Of a stretch of 64,000 nucleotides of DNA, positions 51,101 to 63,363 are shown piece by piece. Source of the stretch: Cercis canadensis (taxonomy: Eukaryota > Streptophyta > Magnoliopsida > Fabales > Fabaceae). Where the stretch lies: contig QAOA01002176.1 in assembly GCA_003255065.1 (NCBI GenBank), positions 236,105 through 300,104 on the forward strand, given 5' to 3'. Each line of letters starts with the position of its first letter. Position 1 is the stretch's first letter. The notes beneath the pieces are model-generated. The model had not been told where the DNA came from. It ran no database searches and worked only from the letters and a program-made list of their open reading frames with translations. The position numbers and the translations under genes were made by a program.

Positions 51101-51818
51101 TGAGGAGAGCGTACTATTATTCTGCAATCCAATTTCAATTAAAAGTTTGCACTTTGAGAAATGGATAATAACAACTGGGACAGCTAATTGTGGACGTTAC
51201 AGCTTCTTAAACAATTACGGCAACGACAGCCTCATGTTGTAATTGTTTTCTTGCAAGTAAGGCGAACCACAGGAAATCATGTGTGCAGAAAAAAAATATT
51301 TTTATTGGGTTTTTTGGGCTACAGAAATATTCATTATTTTATTTTAAATTTTATGGTAAAATGTTCTTTTAACAAAACAAATTTAAAAGGTAAATAAGTT
51401 GTTTCAACTTTAAGTAAGACACACTATAATTAGTAAATGTATGTTAGAATCACCAATAAGGTTGAAATTGAAGAAATTTGCATAAAGGTAACTCAATCTA
51501 CCTATTGAGTAAACTCTTATTGACTTGCACTAAGCAACTCTTACTATAGCTCCCTATGGTAGCATAGTTTATTGGAACTTGCCTCTATGAAATTAAAATT
51601 GTGTTTTCGATGAGTTTATGTAAAATCCTTATTGCCCTGTTATTTTTAGTTTATTTTACAAAATTATTTTTTAGAGCTTTTAAGAAAAAGTTTTTGTGAA
51701 AGCTTATAACAGCTTAACTGGTACCTATTTTGAGAAATTTTAGGACAAAAATATCCTAAAATGATAGTAAAATTTTTGCTAAAACCCAATGGTCAATCTC
51801 TTTCAATTTTTTGATGAG
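51101..51818. other. Intergenic DNA, no gene seen
   Basis: AT-rich, with no recognisable coding or structured feature. This is the shared upstream region between the divergently oriented DUF3067 and XRCC2 genes. Confidence 0.5.
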
Positions 51819-52068
51819 TAAAATATATTTTTCATCATTGAATTATTTTTCAAATGTTACTTTAGTAATTGATTTATATTTGATGTCACTTTAATTATCG
51901 AATAATTATATTATTTGTCAAATCAGTCATTCGTAGCACAAAAATGATCATTTAAATAACTAATTTGAAGGGTAGAATAATTATTTAAGTACTCAAGTTA
52001 TACAAAAAAATAAATCAATAACTAAAGTGACATTTGATAAATAATTAAGAGACAAAAAATATATTTAA
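51819..52068. mobile_element. MITE with imperfect inverted ends
   Basis: The left end (TAAAATATATTTTTCATC, then AATTATTTTTCAAATGTTAC) is mirrored at the right, which on the reverse strand reads TTAAATATATTTTTTGTCTC, then AATTATTTATCAAATGTCAC. About 60 bp match imperfectly. Length about 250 bp, no coding capacity. The target-site duplication is not clear, so the superfamily is open. Confidence 0.6.
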
Positions 52069-52419
52069 CCATTTTTTTTTATTTTAGAAGCATTTTTACA
52101 ATTATATATATCTGAACACAAAATAACTTAATATTAAAAAAAAAACATTGTATAAGAACTTCTTGTATAATATTTTCTTATATAAGTACTTAAATAAACC
52201 GTTTACTCGAACTAGGCCTATATATGAAAAGAGTAATATTATCTAAATATTAGTTAGGTTTACATTGATACCAAATATGAAAAGATTAATATAACCTTCG
52301 ATTGCAAAACCCTTATTAGTTGGCATCGCACATTCACACCCACGTAGATCATATTAAAATGTTCCATATATTAGTTGGAAGTATAGTTGCCAAAAAGAAG
52401 AGTTGGGTTCTAAGAAACC

Positions 52420-52915
52420 CAGCCCAAATAGAATTTGATCAATCTAGCTCGACTTGAATTCGCCCGTGACCCATTCGGGTCCATACTGGGCTGAGTTTGC
52501 ACTTTTTTTTTTTGGCAAGACTATGTCATTTGGCCTAAATTTTCAATTCTCTTTCTAAATTCAAAATTTTATATTCTATTGTTAATATTTTAAACTTAAA
52601 TTTTATTAAGAATAATAAAGTAAAATTATAAAGTGACTCAATTATTGTAAGAATTGAGAACTTTAATTAGTATACTATTATTTGCCTATTTGGACTTATT
52701 TATCAAAATTAATATGTGCTTGTTTAAGATTTAAGTGTTATTATTAATGTGTTATGCATTATTATTTGTCTATTTTTGTTCAATTAAGATTTAAAAATTT
52801 GGTCCATTAATAATAGAATACAAATAAAAATAAGTTAACCCATATTAACCCGTAGCCTGTTGAAGGTCGAGCTAGGCCATCATTATGCTAGGGCCGGGCC
52901 GGCCAGGTTTGCCAC
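52420..52915. mobile_element. Candidate hAT-like MITE
   Basis: The left part has CTAGCTCGACTTGAATTCGC and GTGACCCATTCGGGTCC. The right part on the reverse strand has CCTAGCTCGACCTTCAACAG and CTACGGGTTAATATGGG. The right border is GGGCCGGGCCGGCC. Such composition is common at hAT-type non-autonomous element ends. Exact ends and target-site duplication were not determined. It lies about 400 bp upstream of the XRCC2 start codon. Confidence 0.35.
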
Positions 52916-53318
52916 GTCGGAGGGTATCCGGTTAACGGGAAAAGTTACAATATTTTACTCATCTTCCCCAAATTTTGTTATATTTTACCATAACCCCACT
53001 GAGGGAGGAAGTGAGGATGAATGCCATTGAAGGACCAGAGGCAAGATCCACGCCTTCAACAGCCCCAACCGCACCGTCAACGCCACCACCAACTCTAAGA
53101 ACACTCGTTTTCTTCTCACACAGCACTTCCTTCGATCTTGTCCCAACTTTGCTTCCGTAAGTTAGCCACAGCGGCTACTTCGCCCTCTGATTCGCCGCCG
53201 GCGCGACGGAGAAACTAAATTTCGTTATTTATTGGTTTCGTGGTGAGTCTCTACAACCCATTCAGATATTCACTCTCCCGCTCAAAACCCTTATGGTTCT
53301 ATTACCACAAGGATTCAA
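52916..53318 (+). promoter_or_regulatory. XRCC2 5' region
   Basis: Upstream of the ATG at 53319 lies a GC-richer stretch (53000-53220) with CACCACCAAC and CGCCGCCGGCG words, unlike the surrounding AT-rich DNA. It probably holds the transcription start and leader. A small open frame at 52975-53160 has no family resemblance and is not called a gene. A leader intron (donor GTGAGT at 53241) is possible. Confidence 0.4.
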
Positions 53319-56300
53319 ATGAACGACAGAACGGTGTTGGGAAAGTGGATTGGCGGGGATGAAAGTGCCAAGGAGATGCTTGCTAGGGTTCCGCGACCTT
53401 TCTCCCTTCTACCTCCACTTCATAGGGTTCCTTTACGTGTCGGCAACGTGGTTGAGATCGTTGGTCCCTCATCTTCTGCGAAAACACATATTCTGATTCA
53501 GGTCCCAATTCTGAACTTCAATTTTCGTTTCCATCATTGTAATCACTGTTGGAATATTATCTTAGAAATTAATGTAATAAAATTCCTTAGGGACTTAGGG
53601 TTGCGGTTGGAGAAATTAATTTAGTAGAAGGCATTTGAATATAAGATATTTTAAATTTGAAATGTATCATTTGTTGTTTTGGTTAATCAAATCTAATAAT
53701 TGACAAGTGGCTAATAAATTCATAATTCAATCAAATAGTTTGAGGAGTGTATCCCAAATTAATGTTATAATCTAAAGAAGCAATAACTCATAGGTCCAAT
53801 TTTTCAGGATCGCATGCCTACCCTTTTCCATAGTGAATAGCAAAAAATTCTGAAAGAAAATTGAAATAGAATTAACTGTTACCATATCCATGCATCCAAA
53901 TACAATATCAAGGATATATTCCCCACTTGTCTTTCTTTTTAGTGGTAAACCACAGATCATGGGCTAATTATTCAATACCATAAATGGTACCGATATCACA
54001 TGCATAACTAACTACTAAGATAATTTAGGCCGTATAATTTTTTGGTCTGACATAGGTCCCACATATCAGTTAAGTAAAATAAATGGTGCAGATCACTTCT
54101 ATTATCAATTTTACTTGTGGTATGAATACCACTTGTGGTATTGAATAATTAGCCCAAATCATGTGATATGAATCCCAATTTCAATTAGTACAATTGACTA
54201 TGGAGGAGCATGTTTAATTCATGTAATGCAGTGAAATGACCTGCAGTACTTGTGAAGTTTGATTAACAAGCCAAGAGGAAGAAAGTATCTTTTCTAAATT
54301 TGTACCTTTTATATGTATTTCGTAGCAGTTGATTACTTGTGTCTTATGGCTCAAAAGAAAGTTCATTGTCAAAAAGCAAATTAATTTATCTGTATGCTAT
54401 TGATATTCACCTAATTTTAGTGCAAATTTCCAATTGCGCCCAAGTTCCCTGGCTATGGCTTACTTTTGTGGGCATAAGGAGGAGCTGTTGCATTGTTGGT
54501 GACTGAAAAAGATGTTTTTGAGAGAGAAATTTACAATATTATCTTTACATTACTGTTGGTATCATCTCCCTTTAAGAATAATGTTAATCTCTGTTTCCAT
54601 GTGCATATGTTGAGTTAGTGAATTTGATTCATGACAATTAGATACGGGAGGCTTGTTTGCTAGTATCACATATCATGTTTTGATATTCTTATTGTTTCAT
54701 GTAGGCTGCAATCTGTTGCATTCTTCCCGAAAAGTGGAATGGGGTGGAGTATGGAGGCTTGGATCATTTGGTAGTGTTTGTTGACCTTGATTGTCGGTTT
54801 GATATTATGCGAATGTCAGAAATGCTGATTCGTCAGATTACTGAAGCTAGTGGTAAGATCTTTTGATTCTATAAACATATATCGACATTGATGAGCTGTA
54901 TTATATGTGCTTCAAACGCTGCTGCTTTCCAGTAGTCATCACATTTGTGATATCTGAAAGTTTTTGGTTTGAGAACATGCTGACATAAATTTATTTATTG
55001 TGTAAAACTTATTGATGTGCTTCTTTTGTTGTATTGCTTAGTTCAACATTTACCAAATTTGGGATTGGGATATGAATTTTCCTGAATCATTAATCCTTGA
55101 ACTTGCAATTCTATAATTTTGGGGATTTTTGAAGTCTAAAGATGGGAAGTTTATGTAGTATCAATATCCTCTTTCTCTCTTTTGCTTTTTTTACATAATT
55201 GATATACAATTCTTTTTTATTTTAATCTTTGGAAGAGCTGATGGGGACTTATTTTAAATATATTTTTATTGGCATTCGGTCTATTCATGAGTTTGGAAAC
55301 ATAGTTATCTTCTCTCTGATTTGTGTCACATTCTCCTTTGTGACAAAAGAAATTGAAAATTTAACCACACATTTATAGCAATTGATTCAAAGTTTTTTTA
55401 ATGGATGACCTGTGCATCTCAAATACCACATTCAAGTTTCATAATGAAGAGAAATCTAGACCTGAGATATTACAAGAGTTAGACAGGTATTTTAAACACT
55501 CTGCCTCATTGACATGTCTACTTTAGTTATTGGTATCTCTTTTTTTTTTTTTTTTTTTTCCTATCCTTGGTGCATAGTCTTTTATAGTTTCTCTACTCAT
55601 GGCATTAACCCCTGTTTGGTGTGTTATAATTTTGTTGCTTAAAAAGCATTTCTTGTAGAAAAATAATGATTGCCATCACCTACAGTTCCATTGCATTGGT
55701 TGTTTACTGTTTGGTCAGTTATGGTCGAACATTTTTTCTCCTCTTTTCCTTTTTTGGTAAGAATAGAGAATAGAGCAATAAATGATATGGCTTTATCTTA
55801 ATCATTTCCCGTTCATGAGGATTCTAGAAAGTTTTATTCTGTATGAACCTTGCTTTTTTAATAAGTGATCGTGGATCAAAAAAGTGACAAGAGGATGATA
55901 AGGAGAGATCTTTCAGTTGGATAAGAGCTACTAATAACCTAATAATAAGCAAAACATCATGCTTGAAAGTTGAAATACATGCATCCTAATCTCAATCAAT
56001 GTCAATAACTTTTGGTGTTCATTGTTTGGCTTTTTTTCCCCCAAAACTAGATGCTGTCTCAGTGTAGCAGTTAAGACAATAAATGTATTAAAAGAACATG
56101 TTGGAATTATGAGGATGCTGACATATGTGTCTTGACAAAACAGGGGCAGCTAATCGAGATTACGATGAAAAATTATATAAATTATGCATGAGTCGTTTTC
56201 TGTATATCCGTTGTTCCAACACTTTTGAATTCCTTCAAACTCTCAAGGTAAGGAGTTAACGTTAGCTATAATTGTTTTATCCAAAAATTCAAAATTAAAA

Positions 56301-59300
56301 TTAAACTTGAATTGTCAATTCTATCCTGCAATATATGTAATGTTTTAGGCAACTTTCAGATAATCTCTTGCTATTTCTGTTGTCACTATCCTTTTAATGA
56401 TTATTTTGTTTGCTTCTGGTTGAACATTCTTTTTAACAATGTAAGTTACCTGTTAAATTAACATGAAAGGAAAAAGAACGGAAACAAATGAAAAGGTTGT
56501 TAATATGAGCTTACTGCTTGTACAGAAGAATTTGCTGAGACAGAGAGGCAGATATTTATTTATTTATTTTTCTTTTTCTTTTTTATCTTTCTTGGTATTT
56601 GGTATTTGGGGATGGTAATCACTACATACATGCAGCACATATCTTTTGAACTCTTACTCCTGTTTGAAGGGAGAATGTACCATTACTTATTTTTCTTTTC
56701 AAGAAATACCAAGTTCTGCCTGTTGAAACTATGTTTTTCTAATATATGAAATTAAACCAATATAATTTCGTTATGATTCATTATGGAAGTTTGTTAGAAG
56801 ATTACAATAGAAAACCCTGCAATCAACAAATATTAATCATACAAGTCTTTTTTACATGAACCAATATGTGTATTGTCTCTTTAAACCTTGCTTCTCTCTT
56901 TTTTATGGTTCAAAACTTGTTATTAAACTGCTTACTTGATATACTAGTACATGCTTTGGAGTATCACTGTTTATCTTTTACCCCCCCTCCTCTTTATGAA
57001 TTTAGTTTACTTTGTGCAACAGACATTACATTATCGCTTAGAAAAGGAGAAGGAAGCACATGGGGTTGGGGATGGTGTTAACCTGTTCATGATTGACAGG
57101 TTGGTTTCTGTCTTTTACCAATTTTTAATTTTTTTTTTTTGAATAGTTAAGGTGGAGGACTGTAGGTGTGAGGCTGCGGGATCATTGGGGAAGGGCAGAG
57201 GAATAGAAAATCTTGAGTTTCCTGGATAGTTTGAGAATGATTAATTTTATTATTGGTGAGAATCGTGTGCAGTAGATATGTACTCTCCTTTTATGTGTTG
57301 TTTATACATGTTTTCAAATCTGTTACGTTGAAGTTCAGGTAAAATCATTATATTATGTGTGAAGTTGTCTCTATACTGTGAATGAGAAAAACTTCGGCCT
57401 TTCCATCATTACATTGGAATGCTATGTAAATTACTGTTCTTTACAAATGGGATATTGTATATGTATAGTGAATGATGCAGTAATTCCATAATTCATAGAA
57501 AAAGAAATAAAAAAATTGCTGCTACAATTAAATAATAGGCATAGATAGAAATTTGTTAGTTAATTAGAAATTAATTGAAAACCCTATTTAAAATGAAATT
57601 GGAGTTACCTCCCTTTATTGAGAAACGGAATTCTGTCATACTGGCAAGGTATGGAAGGTCTGCATATTTAGAAGTGAATATTTATTAGTGAGTAGTGAAA
57701 CATTCTATTCCCTCATATTCACAGCTGTAAGGACAACCTGGGCCTTAAGATAAGACTCTAAAAACCCTAAATAACATAATCCTGAACTCAAATACTACCC
57801 ATGACCTTGAAATACGAAAATTAATAAAATATTGCGAAAATGACCAAAAATACCCTAAAAGCTGAAAATTACAATTCACCCAAAATAAAAATTAAACCCA
57901 AATACTAATTTAAACTTCAGCTTTCTCAATGCTAGTTGCTTCTGCATCACTGAACTCATGCAGTTCCTTCCTAATATTTGTAACACATTTATATGACTTT
58001 AAAATCTGACTCTAGTTCTTTCAAAATCAGACCCTATTTTACTGTTTCTTTTCTCTTTAAGCTTAAGTTTATTTAATCCTCTTTCTTCCAGCATCTTTTG
58101 ACCTTATCATTTTAAGCTTTTGTTATTTGATGAGTCGTATTGCTAGCACTTCTAGATGTTAGGGAATTATTTTTTTGGTCTATAAATGTTGGAGAAGTTT
58201 GATGTAGTTTGAAGTGAAAGATGGAGCTCTGTTTGCAGTATCTTACTGTAAATTTTTTTATCTTCTCAAACCTTTGATCTCTTTTGATGTTGTTGTTTTG
58301 AATGATCTTGTATTGTTAACTATGTTGACACTAACAATCAATCAGAAGTTAAGATTTGATCTTATTTAATTATTAAACTTTGATTAGTTGAACCATATTT
58401 TACAGCATTGGAGCTTTTCATTGGGTAGATCGTGCCTCCACATTCTTGCCTCTGAAAGGAAACCAAAGGTAATTGGTGTATATGTTGTTATTCTTTCTGC
58501 TTGATTGCCTTGACAAATAATGTGGAACCTAAAAGTTCTTCCACCAATCTTTCGAGATTAAAATAGATGGCTTGAGTGGCAACATCTAATTTTTCCTAGA
58601 GACATTAGATGAGGATGTGAAAATAAAAAATTGAACTTTATATAGCAGCTCATGGAGAATAGATCTCTTTACTAGCTTTCTTCATTTTAACAGTCAGAGG
58701 AAAAGTACAAGAGTTGAGGATCATGGATTAATCAGTGTTCGAGGATTGTTGAAAACCTATGCATTATCTTATTGAAGCTATAATGTGTAAGCTCATGCAT
58801 CATTTTAGTTTTTTTTTTTTTTTTTTCTTTATCTATTTTTGAATAAAAGAAGAGGTTGCAGAAAGCTACACAAGATAAATAGGGGTGTATATGTAATAAT
58901 TTCTTTTGTCTTATCTATGAAAGGCAAAGTCTTTAGTCTTTGCAGCAAGTTTGTAATTAGTTGTCAGCTGTAGGGGGTGCAATATCTTGTTCCATTTGGG
59001 TATCTACTAAATTTGTCACCAAACTGATTTCTTTGGGTTGTGATTTTCTGGAACCCAAGCTGACCCAATGACAGGCACAACTCTCACATCAAACCACACC
59101 TTGAATATTGGTTTGGTTTGGGGATAGCAATTGGGTTGTGCAAGAAAAAAAAAACCAAAATTTTAAATCATCCTCAATTCAGTGATTTCAAGAGAAAAAA
59201 ATGGAAGGGGTGAGGAAATCAAGAGTGAAGAAAGAAAGAACCTNTCAGTGATTTCAAGAGAAAAAATGGAAGGGGTTAGGAAATCAAGAGTGAAGAAAGA

Positions 59301-59884
59301 AAGAACCTTCAATTTGCAAATCTCCAAGTTGAGGTTTAAGTACAAGCAGGTTAAAAACTTGAAGGATAGAGCACTGGCTGAAGAAGAAATTGAGCGCAGG
59401 GAAGAAAAAGAATTGGAAGAGAGATGGTCATATCACGGGTAAGTGAAGGAGTTCCATTAGCAGAATAGAGAAAGGAGTAAAGAGTTCTAGAACAGAAGAA
59501 AATAGTGATAATAACTGTTCCTCACTAAAGATATCATGGCAGATGTTACAGAGTATCTATTTCAATATATATATATATATATGAACTAATTCCAACCTAG
59601 TTCTAGAACTTGTAAAAACAGACTAAAAAGTGCTAAAGGCAACAAATTTTCAAGTAGTTGCTTGCTACATTGGGTAAAATGACCAAAAATATCACTTGGT
59701 GCTATGTGGTTATTCTCTTCACATATGTGGTTATAATGTTCACAAAAAAAAAAAAAGGGAGTAACCACATGTGTGAACATAATAACCACATAGCACCAAG
59801 GTCTATTTTGGTAACCTTTCCAAGTAGGTGCCTTTGGCACCATTTAGAAAATATTCCCAGGTTCTAAAACCTGGGAATAATAAG

Positions 59885-59917
<33 letters not shown>

Positions 59918-61845
59918 CTCTCTATATATATCTTTCCCTCTCTCTGAGTTCTCTGTGAAATCAGGTCTGTTTGGATTCTGAACAGCCCTTGACAGCTGGA
60001 CATGTACTGTTGTATGTAGTCATCACTAGTTATGTGTATATATATAATGTCTTAGATGAAATGCATGATTAAGAGGTACTTGATTTTGACATGCAAATGT
60101 AATACTTGATGCAGGAAAAAACTTTTTCTGCAGAGTGTGTCAGAGGCTGTAGTTAGGGAGACTAAAAAGCTTATGCAGGTCCATCACATGCTTATTATAG
60201 CTACAAAATCAACAATTTTTGGGGATAGGTATCCTACAGCTTCAAATGAGTTGAAACGGTGAGTCATTCAGTGGTTATGGTACTTTTGAGGCATGTACCT
60301 TCAATATGCAAATAGAATAGATGCCTGAAGAATTTTATAATCTCACCAGAAATGTGTAATAGTAAGACAATAAATTAAGACCCAATGTGCTTTCTCTGAT
60401 TCATAGTGATTTGTTGGTTCTCTTGCATTTGTATGGCGTAAGCATTACTTATCTGCTAATGAGATGTTTGGTAGTATTTGCTGTTCAGATCTCAAATCTA
60501 GCTTAGGTGCTGATAGTTTATCTGATGCCAGGAATTTAGTGAAGGATTATGGGCAAGATGAAAGATATTCAAGAAATGTAACAGGGAACCATCAGCATTT
60601 TCTATATCGTGAGTTTATGCCTTCTGTCTGGCAGGTAAAGTTTTGTTATCAATACTTGGCAACATTATTTTCTTAGCAGATATAAAAGGAGGCAATTTAT
60701 GTTATTTTGGATATATCCTAATAGTACTTAGTGTTCAAGAATGTAAACGTGTCAATTTTAAGGTTCTGCTTTTTGCTTGCTAAAATATAACTGTGGGTGG
60801 GATGGGAATATGACAATAGTTAAACATGGTAGTCTTTTTTGATTTGTTATTGAACATGGAGTTATGTTTAATATTATTCCCATGTCATGGCCTTGTCAAG
60901 GAATTTATGTTAAATTACTTAAAGATGTACAGGCACTTGTTGACAAAAAGAATCATGGCTAAATTTTTTAAGGGTTGAATTTCTGACTAAGAAGTAATGA
61001 ACGCTTCAGGAGAGGAGCTGGATACAAGTCCAACACGTGTTGGACATCAACACTTAGCATGACTCTACTAACAGCAATACCTATGAACAGTACTCTTGGG
61101 AATTACCAGTATCAAATTTTAGTATTTGCCAACTCCAAGATACATTCTAAACTTGTTTAAACACATCAAACATATTATAGGTACATCATGTAGCTCTTGT
61201 TTTCATACTTATAATACTTGTGTATTTATATAATTTATTAGTATATCTTCTGTTGTGTCTTTATGTTTCTGGTTTTGCCAAATGTAGTGTCACTGTTAGC
61301 TTTGTTTTCTGTCTGGTAGCCTAGATTCGTTTCTAAGCTTCATGCATCTCTGAGGATAAGATATTTAACTACGTTATAGTGTGTGCTAAAAGGACTGCAG
61401 TAGTGCTTTCAACTTTTTCTTATTATTATTTTGACATCATGCCTATTGCTTATTGTGTATGAAGCTTTCTAATTTGATGTTTTCCCTTCAATTGTTGCAG
61501 TCTTTTGTTACACATAGACTACTTGTACGTTCTTCAGGTTTAGAATCCATTCCTACTAATGACCATTGGCAAGTGCTTTTAGTTATCCACCTTGATTTCA
61601 GCATGTTCTTATTTCTTTACAGATAATCATCTTGTTAAAAGCAATCATCAAAACTGCTCATTGTATTTGTTGGAATGGTTGATGCCAAGACTCAGTTTCC
61701 AGGAAAAGCTTGTAGTGAAAGAGGTGAGAACATTCTCTACTGATCATTGCTTTGAAGGCAATTTTAAGGTTATTAAACTTGGACATTTCATTGGACTTAA
61801 CTATGCTTCTCTTTTTTGACTTAGGCTGGTATTTTTGTTGTTTAA
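53319..61845 (+). CDS. XRCC2: XRCC2, RAD51 paralogue, 10 exons
   Basis: A homologous-recombination repair protein of the RAD51 family, acting in the nucleus within the BCDX2 complex. Exons by splice signals, frame and homology: 53319-53501, 54705-54852, 56144-56247, 57023-57099, 58406-58468, 60115-60258, 60475-60634, 61501-61537, 61623-61723, 61825-61845; 345 residues, slightly shorter than other plant XRCC2. Landmarks: PFSLLPPLHRVPLRVGNVVE, the Walker A-like GPSSSAKT (residues 49-56), VVFVDLDCRFD (85-94), Walker B-like NLFMIDSIGAFHWVD from residue 165, KLMQVHHMLIIATKSTIFGD, and FMPSVWQSFVTHR. The usual Gly before Lys in Walker A is Ala, which I recall also from other plant XRCC2. The start is chosen for the family N-terminus. 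Exon 1 has a weak donor (GTCCCA). The last three exons follow frame and signals but are less conserved, so the C-terminus is the least certain part. Confidence 0.92.
53953..54163. mobile_element. MITE in XRCC2 intron 1
   Basis: The element (53962-54154, 193 bp) has ends GGCTAATTATTCAATACCA on both strands, continuing imperfectly (TAAATGGTA/CAAGTGGTA). Flanks are CAGATCATG (53953-53961) and CAAATCATG (54155-54163), a 9 bp target-site duplication with one mismatch, pointing to Mutator-type mobilisation. No coding capacity. Confidence 0.8.
59179..59308. repeat. Assembly duplication around N59244
   Basis: Positions 59179-59243 (65 bp) and 59245-59308 (64 bp) are near-identical, differing by one A in a run and by GTGAGG/GTTAGG. 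The N lies between them. It is within XRCC2 intron 5 and does not touch an exon. Confidence 0.85.
59266..59442 (+). other. Small Lys/Arg/Glu-rich open frame in XRCC2 intron 5
   Basis: 58 codons from an ATG at 59266 to a TAA at 59440-59442. It is basic at the start (MEGVRKSRVKKERTF) and strongly charged later (ALAEEEIERREEKELEERW), with helix or coiled-coil character. I do not recognise a family. It is bordered by GGGTAAGT, a good donor-like sequence, so it could be a relic exon of an inserted gene fragment. XRCC2 exons 5 and 6 join perfectly without it, so it is not part of that gene. Confidence 0.25.
59652..59831. mobile_element. Short MITE or hairpin in XRCC2 intron 5
   Basis: Core inverted repeat CTTGGTGCTATGTGGTTATT (59695-59714), mirrored at about 59783-59802, within an element of about 160 bp (59662-59821). 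Outer inverted parts are imperfect (GGGTAAAATGACC and GGAAAGGTTACC). Flanks AAGTAGTTGC (59652-59661) and AAGTAGGTGC (59822-59831) match at 9 of 10, consistent with a Mutator-type target-site duplication. The centre is an A-run. Confidence 0.65.
59884..59950. repeat. CT/TA microsatellite
   Basis: A (CT)n run passes into (AT)n, then CTCTCT, (AT)n and CTCTCT again. A separate (AT)n run is at 59562-59582. Both lie in XRCC2 intron 5 around the MITE. Confidence 0.9.
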
Positions 61846-62369
61846 TGAAGCATGCTTGTGGAAGAACGTGATACTGTACTGGTTCTTGCAGTTGTTGGTA
61901 AAGGAATCTTTTTGTTTTTTATTTTCTCAAAATAAGTTGTTCCTTATTACTTAAGTAGCAGTTTTCTTTCTTTCTTTTCAAATATTTTATGTAAGATTTG
62001 TGTTTCTAGTTTATGTGATATAAGTTCATCAGAAATTCTTGGAAAAGAAGCATGTATATGATTTCCTGGTGTGACTCAATATTCAGTATGATTGAATTAG
62101 GGTCCAAGTTCAAAGGATATAGCTTTGAGGGTCTATAATATTGTTGAGACCAACCCTTGGATAATAGATTACGGTGCTTGCGGTTGTAACCATGTTGCTA
62201 GTTTTCCTAATAGCTTTTCATCTCCCGTATGAGGGAAAGGTTCTATTCGGTGCACTCGCATTCAAGTTATCCATTAATTCTCTTACAAAATTGTATTTTT
62301 CAGGAGTTCAAGATGGGCAAATTATGCGATTTCCTAGTGAGTTAGGATAATCCAATCAACTTAACACCA
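61846..62369 (+). other. XRCC2 3' flank
   Basis: T-rich 3' sequence following the stop codon at 61843-61845. No canonical AATAAA is prominent close to the stop; AAATAA-like words are near 61930. Nothing coding recognised. Confidence 0.4.
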
Positions 62370-63276
62370 TGTAAGACCAACTAGCAGGAACTCAAACAAA
62401 CAAGATAAAGATGAGTGGAATTAAGGTGAAGACCCTTGAAGTCAAGGGATGGGCAACTCAGCTTAATAAGTTAAACCTCCCAAACACTATGAGATTCAAG
62501 AACCGACGTGTTCAACAATGGAGAATGAAGGAATCGCCACACTCTAAATTCAAAGAAAGGAAAGGGAGTGATAAGATTCAAGCGCCCAAGCTAGATTCAA
62601 CCTAGTTGGTTCATAGCTTTCCATAGAGAGAAAAGAGAAGATAAACTCTCAATTTGATAAATGTCAATTGGTTGATTCCTGAAGACAAAGGCTTCAGCTC
62701 CTTAAATAGTTTAGGAGAAAAATTAACAAGTTTTAACTCAAATACCCAAAAGGAAATAAAACTTGTAAATTGAATTTAACGCGACACGATCAGGAACACG
62801 GCCATGTTCTTGCCCATGTTCCAACTCTAGAAAAAGCAGTTGACAGGACACGACCTGTGTTCATGCCCATGTTTACCTTCCAAAAAATCTTGCTAGGACA
62901 CGGTCTATGACACAGTTGTGTTCATGCCCGTGTTCCGTCTCTGGAAGCATGACACGGCCTTGGCTCAGCTTGACAAGGTCGTGTTCCTCGTCCTGGGCAG
63001 AAATGCAAGTGAGCCACCTCACTTGATCTGTTATGATGCCCTCCAAAGCCCTGTCTTCTTCCTTGCATACTTGCTGCACCAATAATCCTACGTTAATTTG
63101 CAGTTGCTTGGCTCGTGCTCTTGTCAAAGGTCCATTGACTTCAACCCTAGCCTCAACCTCCTTGGTGTCCTTGATATTGCTACCTTGGATCGCATCAGCA
63201 AAGCAATTGATTGTAATAGGGCCTAAGATAGCTTGTCCTTGCTAAAGACTCCGCTTGATCCAACACCTGTTGGTCA
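62370..63276 (-). mobile_element. LTR-like relic with a pol tail (Ty3/gypsy family B)
   Basis: On the minus strand a frame runs through LGPITINCFADAIQ, VEVNGPLTRARAKQLQINVG, LLVQQVCKEEDRALEG, then into sequence-repeat material (HGHEHNC). GPLTRARAKQLQ is the C-terminal tail motif of plant gypsy pol. A TATA-like TATTTAAGG lies further on (about 62708). Inverted terminal words GACCAAC (62375) and GTTGGTC (63269) may mark LTR ends TG...CA, but I found no target-site duplication. The middle has about three diverged repeats of an ACACGRYCTGTGTTCATGCCC-like unit at 62780-62990. Confidence 0.5.
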
Positions 63277-63363
63277 TGCTCTATAAAATGTTAAGAGGCC
63301 TCAGCTAATCATCAATTAATTATGTGGTATCATTTATTAGGATATCTTTCTTTTGTGGCTCTA

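Noticed and set aside
52975-53160. A 61-codon open frame just upstream of XRCC2.
   Set aside because: Pro/Thr/Ser composition reflects the local GC-rich leader; there is no homology and no splice link in frame with XRCC2.
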